Of a DNA stretch of 64,000 nt, positions 35,224 to 45,361 are shown piece by piece. Position numbers and translations under genes: made by a program. Numbering within the stretch: position 1 is the stretch's first letter; every line of letters starts with the position of its first letter. The notes under the pieces are model-generated. The model was not told the DNA's origin. It did not search any database and saw nothing but the letters and a program-made list of their open reading frames with translations. The stretch is from Phaeosaccion multiseriatum (taxonomy: Eukaryota > Ochrophyta, other classes). The DNA is taken from positions 2,418,001-2,482,000 of the forward strand of contig OZ218954.1 of assembly GCA_965112735.1 (NCBI GenBank), read 5' to 3'.

Positions 35224-35858
35224 ATGATAACAGGTCAATTGGAGTGTGGAGAGTTTGCAGGTCGAGACAATCTCTACTGTCGCTACACGTTCAGTTTTGG
35301 CAACGATTGGCAAATTGCTCATGGTCTTGACGCAGGTAAATCGACACCCTGTTTAGCTGTTCCCGCCGCACCTATCTTACCTCAGCTAACGGCAACATCC
35401 CATGATCAGGTCTGAGCCAAATTGCTCGGAAAGTGAATGGCTACGATCAACGGGTGGTGTGGAACTTCCCCATTGATCTAACATTCAAGACTACCAACGC
35501 TTTTGGCTGGCCTCGCATAGCGATCAGCGTCTTCTGTGTGGATGCCGTGGGAAGAGATACAATCGTTGGGTATGGCTCTGTTCTGATTCCAACGGTATCT
35601 GGGGTGTACGAGCGCACGGTACATATGTATGCCCCTCAGACTTCATCGGTCCTCCAACGGATCCGGTCGTGGATTGCCGGTGCTTATCCGGAATTTTTTG
35701 ACTCCAAGTTTGTAGCACGCAGTGAGGGGCGTGAAGTGACCAGAGTGAGGCGCACGGGAACAGTACGGGTGACACTCAGCGTGACTGGTCGAGACATTGT
35801 AGCTTTTGGATACAATCGCACTCAACCGAGCTCGCTTTCGAGGATAGGGGATTCTTGA
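35224..35858 (+). CDS. B9D1: B9 domain-containing protein 1 (ciliary transition zone)
   Basis: Component of the MKS/B9 complex at the transition zone, the gate at the base of cilia and flagella. Exons 35224-35335 and 35410-35858 give 186 residues, the normal size. Strong family matches: MITGQLECGEFAGRDNLYC at the N-terminus, VVWNFPIDLTFKTTNAFGWP, GYGSVLIP, SSVLQRIRSWIAG and SEGREVTRVRRTGTVRVTL. The intron is phase 1, GT-AG. The gene sits between inverted-repeat elements and about 750 bp upstream of the giant GGGA tract. A decayed copy of its second exon occurs on the minus strand at about 51715-51925. Confidence 0.95.
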
Positions 35859-36048
35859 TCCGTGGCGTTTCCTGTCACTCAATTGTGCGTGGCGTTTGTT
35901 TCTATTGGGCCAGGAGGATGGCTAGCTAGTGGCCTTCCACATGTGTGCGTGTTTCCTCTAGGGAAAAAGAGCCTAAAGAGCTAAGGAAGGTCTCGGGGTG
36001 TAAAGACGGACAATTGGTATTCGCCCTTGCTCGTAGGGGTTATAGAAT
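35859..36048. other. 3' flank of B9D1, nothing recognised
   Basis: Short noncoding interval between the B9D1 stop and the next inverted-repeat element. Confidence 0.5.
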
Positions 36049-36289
36049 CGACCCCTGACGTGCTACCTGCTACCGCCAGTGCCAGCCGGTATGCCATCTG
36101 CTACCGCCGGCGTCAGCCGGCCTTGACCTGCTACCGGCCGACCGGCCGGCTGGCCAACCATCAGCTGCCACCGCCGGCGTGAGCAAGCTGCTACCTGCTA
36201 CCGCCCGCGTCAGCTGGTGTGGTACCTACTACCGGCCGGCCGCCAGTATCGTGCTACCGAGAATCGCTCGGTAGCACGTCAGGGTTCGA
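36049..36289. mobile_element. MITE-like inverted-repeat element (copy 3, best preserved)
   Basis: The ends TCGACCCCTGACGTGCTACC and GGTAGCACGTCAGGGTTCGA are inverted repeats of 20 bp with one mismatch. The interior carries CTGCTACCGCCGGCGTCAGC units in inverted orientation relative to copy 2, plus GGCCGACCGGCCGGCTGGCC. About 241 bp, noncoding. Flanking bases show no clear duplication. Confidence 0.75.
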
Positions 36290-36608
36290 ACAGAAGGCTT
36301 TAAGGGGGAAATGACTCCACTAATCTAATCCACCACTACTTGGGACGCGATAAGGGGAACACCCCGTTCGACTTAGTACTGGAGATGGGGGGGGGGGAGG
36401 AGGGTGTACATGGGTAACAAGCCAGATCCCCAACACCCTTACGCATTTGTCTACATAAGCATATATCCAGGGGAATGTGGGCCCTATTTTGAACTGCTCT
36501 GGGGTCCCGCCTCCGCCCTCAAGGTCATGGCTACTGCTTCCGCTACAGGGAATGCAGGGCCGAAATGGCCGGAGAAGTTGATCACCAAGAGGGTTATGCT
36601 CTTTCTCG

Positions 36609-39600
36609 AGGGAGGGAGGGAGGGAGGGAGGGAGGGAGGGAGGGAGGGAGGGAGGGAGGGAGGGAGGGAGGGAGGGAGGGAGGGAGGGAGGGAGGGAGGG
36701 AGGGCGGGAGGGAGGGAGGGAGGGAGGGAGGGAGGGAGGGAGGGAGGGAGGGAGGGAGGGAGGGAGGGAGGGAGGGAGGGAGGGAGGGAGGGAGGGAGGG
36801 AGGGAGGGAGGGAGGGAGGGAGAGAGGAAGGCAGGGAAGGAGGGAGGGAGGCAGGGAGGGGGGGATGGAGGGAGGGACGGAGGGAGGGAGAAGCAAAGAA
36901 GGGGAGGGAGGGAGGGAGGGAGGGAGGGAGGGAGGGAGGGAGGGAGGGAGGGAGGGAGGGAGGGAGGGAGGGAGGGAGGGAGGGAGGGAGGGAGGGAGGG
37001 AGGGAGGGAGGGAGGGAGGGAGGGAGGGAGGGAGGGAGGGAGGGAGGGAGGGAGGGAAGGAGGGAGGGAGGGAGGGAGAGAGAGCGGGAGGGTGGGAGGA
37101 AGGGAGAGATGAAGGGAGGGAAGGAAGGTGGGTCGGAGGGAGGGAGGGAGGGAGGGAGGGAGGGAGGGAGGGAGGGAGGGAGGGAGGGAGGGAGGGAGGG
37201 AGGGAGGGAGGGAGGGAGGGAGGGAGGGAGGGAGGGAGGGAGGGAGGGAGGGAGGGAGGGAGGGAGGGAGGGAGGGGCGGAGGGGGCGAGAGAGGGAGGG
37301 AGGGTGGAAGGGAGGGAGGGAGGGATGGAGGGAGGGAGGGAGGGAGGGAGGGAGGGAGGGAGGGAGGGAGGGGGGGAGGTGGGGAGGGAGGGAGGGAGAG
37401 ATGGAGGGAGGGAGGGAGGGAGGGAGGGAGGGAGGGGGGGATGGAGGGAGGGAGGAAGAGAGGGAGGGAGGGAGGGAGGGAGGGAGGGAGGGAGGGAGGG
37501 AAGGAGGGAGGGAGGGAGGAAGGGTGGGAGAGAGGGAGGGGAGAGGGAGGGAAGGGAGACAGAGAGGGAGGGAGGGAGGCAAGGGGGGAGAGAGGAAGGG
37601 AGGGGAGAGAGAGAGGGAGGGAGGGAGGAAGGGAGGGGAGGGAGAAGAGAGGAAGGCAGGGAGGGAGGGAGGGAGGGAGGGAGGGGGGGATGGAGGGAGG
37701 GAGGAAGAGAGGGAGGGAGGGAGGGAGGGAGGGAGGGAGGGAGGGAGGGAAGGAGGGAGGGAGGGAGGAAGGGTGGGAGAGAGGGAGGGGAGAGGGAGGG
37801 AAGGGAGACAGAGAGGGAGGGAGGGAGGCAAGGGGGGAGAGAGGAAGGGAGGGGAGAGAGAGAGGGAGGGAGGGAGGAAGGGAGGGGAGGGAGAAGAGAG
37901 GAAGGCAGGGAAGGAGGGAGGGAGGCAGGGAGGGGGGGATGGAGGGAGGGACGGAGGGAGGGAGGGAGGGAGGGAGGGAGGGAGGGAGGGAGGGAGGGAG
38001 GGAGGGAGGGAGGGAGGGAGGGAGGGAGGGAGGGAGGGAGGGAGGGAGGGAGGGAGGGAGGGAGGGAGGGAGGGAGGGAGGGAGGGAGGGAGGGAGGGAG
38101 GGAGGGAGGGAGGGAGGGAGGGAGAGAGAGAGGGAGGGAGGGAGGGAGGGAGAGAGGAAGGGAGGGAAGGAAGGTGGGTCGGAGGGAGGGAGGGAGGGAG
38201 GGAGGGAGGGAGGGAGGGAGGGAGGGAGGGAGGGAGGGAGGGAGGGAGGGAGGGAGGGAGGGAGGGAGGGAGGGAGGGAGGGAGGGAGGGAGGGAGGGAG
38301 GGAGGGAGGGAGGGAGGGAGGGAGGGAGGGAGGGAGGGAGGGAGGGAGGGAGGGAGGGAGGGAGGGAGGGAGGGAGGGAGGGAGGGAGGGAGGGAGGGAG
38401 GGAGGGAGGGAGGGAGGGAGGGAGGGAGGGAGGGAGGGAGGGAGGGAGGGAGGGAGGGAGGGAGGGAGGGAGGGAGGGAGGGAGGGAGGGAGGGAGGGAG
38501 GGAGGGAGGGAGGGAGGGAGGGAGGGAGGGAGGGAGGGAGGGAGGGAGGGAGGGAGGGAGGGAGGGAGGGAGGGAGGGAGGGAGGGAGGGAGGGAGGGAG
38601 GGAGGGAGGGAGGGAGGGAGGGAGGGAGGGAGGGAGGGAGGGAGGGAGGGAGGGAGGGAGGGAGGGAGGGAGGGAGGGAGGGAGGGAGGGAGGGAGGGAG
38701 GGAGGGAGGGAGGGAGGGAGGGAAGGGAGGGAGGGAGGGAGGGAGGGAGGGAGAGGGAGGGAGAGAGGGAGGGAAGGGAGGGAGAGAGGGAGGGAGGGAG
38801 GAAGGGAGGGAGGGAGGAAGGGAGGGAGGGAGAGAGAGGGGGAGGGAGGGAGGGAGGGAGGGAGAGAGGGAGAAAGGGAGGGAGAGAGGGAGAGAGGGAG
38901 GGAGGGAGGGAGGGAGGGAGGGAGGGAGGGAGGGAGGGAGGGAGGGAGGGAGGGAGGGAGGGAGGGAGGGAGGGAGGGAGGGAGGGAGGGAGGGAGGGAG
39001 GGAGGGAGGGAGGGAGGGAGGGAGGGAGGGAGGGAGGGAGGGAGGGAGGGAGGGAGGGAGGGAGGGAGGGAGGGAGGGAGGGAGGGAGGGAGGGAGGGAG
39101 GGAGGGAGGGAGGGAGGGAGGGAGGGAGGGAGGGAGGGAGGGAGGGAGGGAGGGAGGGAGGGAGGGAGGGGAGGGAGGGAGGGAGGGAGGGAGGGAGGGA
39201 GGGAGGGAGGGAGGGAGGGAGGGAGGGAGGGAGGGAGGGAGGGAGGGAGGGAGGGAGGGAGGGAGGGAGGGAGGGAGGGAGGGAGGGAGGGAGGGAGGGA
39301 GGGAGGGAGGGAGGGAGGGAGGGAGGGAGGGAGGGAGGGAGGGAGGGAGGGAGGGAGGGAGGGAGGGAGGGAGGGAGGGAGGGAGGGAGGGAGGGAGGGA
39401 GGGAGGGAGGGAGGGAGGGAGGGAGGGAGGGAGGGAGGGAGGGAGGGAGGGAGGGAGGGAGGGAGGGAGGGAGGGAGGGAGGGAGGGAGGGAGGGAGGGA
39501 GGGAGGGAGGGAGGGAGGGAGGGAGGGAGGGAGGGAGGGAGGGAGGGAGGGAGGGAGGGAGGGAGGGAGGGAGGGAGGGAGGGAGGGAGGGAGGGAGGGA

Positions 39601-41335
39601 GGGAGGGAGGGAGGGAGGGAGGGAGGGAGGGAGGGAGGGAGGGAGGGAGGGAGGGAGGGAGGGAGGGAGGGAGGGAGGGAGGGAGGGAGGGAGGGAGGGA
39701 GGGAGGGAGGGAGGGAGGGAGGGAGGGAGGGAGGGAGGGAGGGAGGGAGGGAGGGAGGGAGGGAGGGAGGGAGGGAGGGAGGGAGGGAAGGGAGGGAGAG
39801 AGGGAGGGAGAGAGGGAGGGAAGGGAGGGAGGGAGGGAGGGAGGGAGGGAGGGAGGGAGGAGAGGAAGGGAGGGAGAGAGAGGGAGGGAGGGAGGGAGGG
39901 AGGGAGGGAGGGAGGGAGGGAGGGAGGGAGGGAGGGAGGGAGGGAGGGAGGGAGGGAGGGAGGGAGGGAGGGAGGGAGGGAGGGAGGGAGGGAGGGAGGG
40001 AGGGAGGGAGGGAGGGAGGGAGGGAGGGAGGGAGGGAGGGAGGGAGGGAGGGAGGGAGGGAGGGAGGGAGGGAGGGAGGGAGGGAGGGAGGGAGGGAGGG
40101 AGGGAGGGAGGGAGGGAGGGAGGGAGGGAGGGAGGGAGGGAGGGAGGGAGGGAGGGAGGGAGGGAGGGAGGGAGGGAGGGAGGGAGGGAGGGAGGGAGGG
40201 AGGGAGGGAGGGAGGGAGGGAGGGAGGGAGGGAGGGAGGGAGGGAGGGAGGGAGGGAGGGAGGGAGGGAGGGAGGGAGGGAGGGAGGGAGGGAGGGAGGG
40301 AGGGAGGGAGGGAGGGAGGGAGGGAGGGAGGGAGGGAGGGAGGGAGGGAGGGAGGGAGGGAGGGAGGGAGGGAGGGAGGGAGGGAGGGAGGGAGGGAGGG
40401 AGGGAGGGAGGGAGGGAGGGAGGGAGGGAGGGAGGGAGGGAGGGAGGGAGGGAGGGAGGGAGGGAGGGAGGGAGGGAGGGAGGGAGGGAGGGAGGGAGGG
40501 AGGGAGGGAGGGAGGGAGGGAGGGAGGGAGGGAGGGAGGGAGGGAGGGAGGGAGGGAGGGAGGGAGGGAGGGAGGGAGGGAGGGAGGGAGGGAGGGAGGG
40601 AGGGAGGGAGGGAGGGAGGGAGGGAGGGAGGGAGGGAGGGAGGGAGGGAGGGAGGGAGGGAGGGAGGGAGGGAGGGAGGGAGGGAGGGAGGGAGGGAGGG
40701 AGGGAGGGAGGGAGGGAGGGAGGGAGGGAGGGAGGGAGGGAGGGAGGGAGGGAGGGAGGGAGGGAGGGAGGGAGGGAGGGAGGGAGGGAGGGAGGGAGGG
40801 AGGGAGGGAGGGAGGGAGGGAGGGAGGGAGGGAGGGAGGGAGGGAGGGAGGGAGGGAGGGAGGGAGGGAGGGAGGGAGGGAGGGAGGGAGGGAGGGAGGG
40901 AGGGAGGGAGGGAGGGAGGGAGGGAGGGAGGGAGGGAGGGAGGGAGGGAGGGAGGGAGGGAGGGAGGGAGGGAGGGAGGGAGGGAGGGAGGGAGGGAGGG
41001 AGGGAGGGAGGGAGGGAGGGAGGGAGGGAGGGAGGGAGGGAGGGAGGGAGGGAGGGAGGGAGGGAGGGAGGGAGGGAGGGAGGGAGGGAGGGAGGGAGGG
41101 AGGGAGGGAGGGAGGGAGGGAGGGAGGGAGGGAGGGAGGGAGGGAGGGAAGGGCGGGAGGGAGGGAAGGGCGGGAGGGAGGGTTTTAGGGACGGAGGGTT
41201 TTAGGGACGGAGGGAGGGAGAGAGGGAGGGAGAGAGGGGGGGAGGGAGGGAGGGAGGGAGGGAGGGAGGGAGGGAGGGAGGGAGGGAGGGAGGGAGGGAG
41301 GGAGGGAGGGAGGGAGGGAGGGAAGAAGGGAAGGA
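36609..41335. repeat. Giant (GGGA)n satellite-like tract, about 4.7 kb
   Basis: Almost entirely GGGA tetranucleotides on the plus strand, with scattered variant units (AAGGGA, GAGAGA, GGGGGATGGA, GGTGGGTCGG). A 249 bp variant block is duplicated in tandem (landmark at 37441 and again at 37690). Other variant landmarks recur 1.05-1.07 kb apart (36824/37898, 37127/38173, 38722/39788), showing higher-order amplification. The thousand-residue Gly-Arg-Glu and Pro-Ser-Leu frames are repeat artefacts open in several frames at once. Near the right end, 41182-41209 holds two GGTTTTAGGGAC units. Confidence 0.97.
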
Positions 41336-41915
41336 GTGTTAGCCTCTGGGCCAAGGGCAGTGACGACCCTCGCCGGAAAAGCTCTCAGTATCTTTCTAGC
41401 TGGCTATCGCTCACTCGAAGATCTCTGATATATGCGTACGGACTGACCAATGGAGTGGTACCTTTTTCTTACATTGCTATTGTCCAATACTACCCACCTC
41501 GATGATGTTCTTGTCCTTACGCGTACCCCAATGTCCTTTATGCCTTTGTCCTTATCTCCTTTTTTGCTTACTACACGGCCTTGTCACTGACCCGATAACC
41601 TCCCTCCGGAACTCCGGAATCTAGACCAAAATAGACCTTCTCGATGCCAAATGTCGATGTCCTGCCCATACCCGAAGTCAATGAAAGTCCCCCCCGGGAG
41701 GCCCCAAATTCAAAGAACAAAAACCGATCACTTTGCCGTTGTATCATTGGCGTGTGTCAGAAGAAGAAAGAATGAAAGAAGGTATGAAGGCCGCCGCGGA
41801 CAGAGCCCGGCTGGGGAAGGCTGGGGGAGGGCAGACGCACATGAGGGAAGAAAGCAGGAAGGGAGAGTAGGGAGCAGGGAGAGACTGACACCGAAAGATA
41901 CCGGGGGGGATGGGG
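41336..41915. other. Right flank of the GGGA tract, nothing recognised
   Basis: About 580 bp of unique-looking sequence without a credible gene. Confidence 0.45.
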
Positions 41916-42590
41916 TGATGTACGCTCTCCTGCCCCCACCCCTGCCTCCGCGGGCCTGGAGCTGCTTCCCGTGCTTACACATGTAACACTGTATCCTATG
42001 GTGTTGTGCTTGCCCTTGCTCTGTGTTGTGCACGTTTCAGAGACGGTCGAGGAGCCAAGGTAGTCCAACGGCCGGCCAACGGCAAACGGCAGGTGTGTAC
42101 GGGCCAAGTGCCGCCTTTCCGCTCTTCTCCCACTTTCCCCCTCCTCTCGTCTCTTTCCCGCTCCCCTCTTTTTTCCTCTCCTCTTCTTTCTTGTTTCCGC
42201 CCCCCTGTAGCTACTCAATGAGATGGAGATGGAGATGGAAGGGTCGTGATGTGTGAGCTCTTCTCCTGCCCCTCCCCCGCACCTCCGCGGGCCCGAAGCT
42301 ACTACCCGTGCTTACCCATGTACTCATGTATGCTATGGTGCTGCGCTTGCCCCTTCTCTGCCTTGTGCATGTTTCAGTGACGGTCGAGAAGCCAAGGTAG
42401 TCCAACCGCACTCCAACGGCAAAGGGCAGGTGTGTACCGACCAGAGTGCCGCCTTTCCGCTCTTCTCCCAGCCTCCTCCTTCCTCTCGTCTCCTTCCCGC
42501 TCCCCTCGTCCTCTTCAGACTACACCTCTTCCTCTCCTCCTCTTCCTCTCCCCCCTCCCGCCCTTCCTCCCTCTCTCCCTTCCCCCCTCC
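41916..42590. repeat. Two tandem copies of a ~335 bp unit
   Basis: The unit from about 41916 to 42247 is repeated from about 42247 to 42590. Aligned landmarks: GCCAAGGTAGTCCAAC at 42054 and 42391 (337 bp apart), CCGTGCTTAC, ACGGTCGAG, AGTGCCGCCTTTCCGCTCTT, and a terminal CT-rich stretch CTTTCCCGCTCCCCTC. Copies are roughly 80% similar by eye. Past 42590 the sequence continues as TCCCTCCC-type pyrimidine repeat to about 42660. Confidence 0.75.
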
Positions 42591-42830
42591 CGCCATTCCT
42601 TCCTCCCTTCCTCCCTCCCTCTCGTCCTCCCTTCCTTCCCCCCTCCCTCCTCTTCCTCCCTACCCTCTGGTCCTGAAACCCTTCTTTGAACCTCTGAGAA
42701 CGTGAGCATGTGTGCCTCCCTTGCTCTGACTGTCCCCTTGCTTGGACATTGACTCTCGTCCTTCTATAATTCCTATTCTGTCGGTGCTGCTTGCACTTGC
42801 TGCCTTGACGTTTTGCTTGTGTCCAGCGCC

Positions 42831-43607
42831 ATGTCACGCGAAGCCGCCTCTGACCATGCCACAGGTAGCACCATCACCGAGGCCGCCTTCTCCGATGCTT
42901 CCCCTTCGGCCGTCGCAGAGGCTACGCAGACACACGTCCACGTTGATGAGGGAATCCTGAGTGGGGTTCTGGCAGGTACAGTACCCATCCCGACGCGGGT
43001 TTGGAGGGTATGAACGCTGCCATTCACAGCGCTGCTCACACCGCGGCGGCGACTGCAGTTACAGCCGCCGTGTCTACTATGGGTCGTCAGCCAGAGGCGA
43101 AGTCGCTTCAACCACAAGCGCTTCTTCTAGGGAAACACGCGAATGGGCGGCAGTGGGGGAGGGGAGGGCGCCGTCGAGGAGGACGAACAGTCAAGCGACG
43201 GAAGCAGACACACAGAAGACTGAGCGGCTTTTCAAAGACCTGGTGGAAGTCATGAAGAAACATTACACCCAAAGTTGGGGGTGCACGGCACCCAAACGAA
43301 GCCCGCAAGAAACCAGACAGATGGAGGTAAGGTAGAGCACAGGAGGAGGCGGAGGGAAGGAACGTTACTGCTGCGCCCTTACGCACTTTACTTGCTATTT
43401 TTTCTTGCCGGGCAGGCGTCCTTGGCGATGAAAAAGAAATCGTGGTTAATTGCGGGCGAGGCTGTGCACAGTCAAATCCACGCCTCCTTGCCTTGCTTCA
43501 TGGCCTTCGTTGCTGATCGGCGAAAGGAGGGTTTGTGCTGCTGGTTGACCAGCGAAGTGGAGTGGAGTGGCTCTCGCCTTTTACATGGCGGAGTGCACAA
43601 GGATTGA
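42831..43607 (+). pseudogene. Possible degenerate gene of unknown family
   Basis: An ATG at 42831 opens a frame (MSREAASDHATGSTITEAAF…DEGILSGVL) that would need a very short 31-36 bp intron near 42971-43006 to continue. Downstream, a frame reading ATEADTQKTERLFKDLVEVMKKHYTQSW…RQME joins cleanly, by a GTAAGG donor at 43327 and an AG at 43416, to ASLAMKKKSWLIAGEAVHSQIH and a stop at 43607. The 3' part looks genuinely coding; the 5' part does not splice convincingly, so I list it as probably broken. No family recognised. Confidence 0.35.
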
Positions 43608-44770
43608 CCCAGGAGAACACACGGAGGTGGGCGTGACAAGCCAACAGACGGTAGGGGCAATCATAAGCAGGATCTGTCAAGTCCAGTGCGTCATCAATCC
43701 TGAGATACCGATGCCTTGACGCCTAGACGCCTGGGTGAACGGGAAGATCAACTCCGACCTGGTCGCGATGAAAAGGGGCCTCCAAAGGAATGGCAACTCC
43801 GCCGTGTACAATAACAGGTCAGTATGTATGACTTGGCGCCTCGTGTTTGGGGGGCGGGCGGGGGGGTGAAGTCTCCTCCACCTCGACTCTTATCATCTCC
43901 TCATGTCGCCTTGGACGTATCCTCGCCCTTCCCGTGCCACCCCTCTGCTCGTCCACTGCGTTGCAGGGAGGACCTCGCCAGGGGTGCAGCGTGTTCATCC
44001 ATCCAGCCCAGGCAGCTCGGAGGACGCGTGGCGCCTCGTCCAAGCGTTGACCAAACGCATGCTTGCAGCGAGCAAGGGGCTCGAGAATCAGCCAACGGAT
44101 TCATCTTTGAAGCACCTGGAAGCGCTCGTCGTCGTACTAGAGACGTACGCAACCGCAAGTCGAATGGAGCAGGTGCTCAACCGCTGCTTACGATAGAGCT
44201 ACACGCGGAATGCATCCAAGGTACGTACATTAATTAAAATTACATTGCTGTTGATACCGTGTTGTCGAAGACTTATCCCCATGCTTCACTTCCTAATGGG
44301 AGACTTGGCTGGGACCATTCGCACAGAGCTTGCTTATTCACGCCCCCCCCCTTCCCAGTGTGGGCCTCAAGCGGAGGGGTTCCAGTAGAGGCGAATGGCC
44401 TCGTTCCCTTTCCTCGTTGACAACTACCAAGGAACCAAGCCCAGGTTGATCTTATTCCTCCTTTCGGGCTCTCAAATCATATGCATACACGCACACGCTC
44501 TCACTCGTATGACGCAGTATCGCATTCATCGAAAAGCAGCTGCCTTCTCGTTTCTGGCAACCCCCCCCCCCCCCTAGCCCCTGGATTGATTCTGGGGGGG
44601 CAGAGAGGCCCTGCCCGGGGCGGAAGAAAGAAGACAGGAGGGGCAAACTCTCTCCTCTACAAATCGTTCGATCAACCAACTCAACTCACCCTACAGCGCA
44701 CCTCTTTTATCCTCCAACAGGTTTAAAATGGATAGGCTGTGTCCCGAATGGCCTCTTGCTGACAAAGGCC
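43608..44770. other. Intergenic, weak open frames only
   Basis: Contains several overlapping short frames (for example near 43903-44237) without recognisable domains, a poly-C run at 44561-44574, and no clear gene. Confidence 0.4.
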
Positions 44771-45361
44771 TCAAGCTGCTTTCGAGAAAATTCGATAGGG
44801 AAGTCGCTGCTGTTCAGAAGCGCATTGGCTCTTCATAATAGCCACTGTGGCAACAGAAATGCCCATTGTAGCCTGCCATATGGCTTTTAGAATGCTCTCC
44901 CGCTCCTCTTCGCTCAAAGTCATTTCCTTCTCTCCAACGCGATTCTGGTCGTGGCTGCCGGAGCGTTCGTAACAGCCTTGTGTAGAATCGCTTGGTGTTG
45001 GCTTCCCTAAAATGGATTGGTCAGTCTTCAGGCGTTCCCGTTCTTCCTCCGCTTCTGCCAATGCTTTTAGAGCATGGCGGCGCTCCTCTGAAGAAAGAGA
45101 ATCGCTCGCGAGCCTCTCCTTCGCCACCTCCATAGTTTTCAGACATCTTTGCATTTGTCTGTAGGGCCAGCGAGAAATGCTGTGTCCTTTGAGGAGCCGC
45201 TTCACAATCGTTGTGCTGACACCAAGCTGCTGAGCGGCCTCTAGCTGTGAAAGATGGAAAAGGTTGACCAACATGTCTTTCGTTACGGTAGCTGAAACCC
45301 CCTTTGGCCCGTTGCCTGTGTACCGAGTGCATTTCTTGGCCCCCCTGTCCCTCTTTGCCAT
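44771..45361 (-). CDS. RWP-RK-type DNA-binding protein
   Basis: Probable transcription regulator. Single exon, 196 residues. Residues about 26-75 match the RWP-RK domain: a first helix DMLVNLFHLSQLEAAQQLGVS, then TIVKRLLKGHSISRWPYRQMQ. The hallmark reads R64-W-P-Y-R68-Q69, so the usual Lys after Arg is Gln. A long charged helix follows (about 75-115, AKERLASDSLSSEERRHALKALAEAEEERERLK) and the C-terminus is Ser/Glu-rich. In plants and algae this family regulates nitrogen responses and gamete or egg-cell fate; no such role can be read here. The gene stands alone in repeat-rich DNA. Confidence 0.8.
   Translation of the reverse strand: MAKRDRGAKKCTRYTGNGPKGVSATVTKDMLVNLFHLSQLEAAQQLGVSTTIVKRLLKGHSISRWPYRQMQRCLKTMEVAKERLASDSLSSEERRHALKALAEAEEERERLKTDQSILGKPTPSDSTQGCYERSGSHDQNRVGEKEMTLSEEERESILKAIWQATMGISVATVAIMKSQCASEQQRLPYRIFSKAA

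Noticed and set aside
36404-41505. Open frames of 1300-1650 residues (Gly-Gly-Arg-Glu or Pro-Pro-Ser-Leu repeats) on both strands
   Set aside because: They exist only because the GGGA tetramer has no stop in any frame. Several frames are open at once and there is no start context or splice-supported flank.
42432-42709. Pro/Ser-rich and Glu/Arg-rich frames
   Set aside because: Pyrimidine-rich low-complexity DNA; no conserved residues or splice support.
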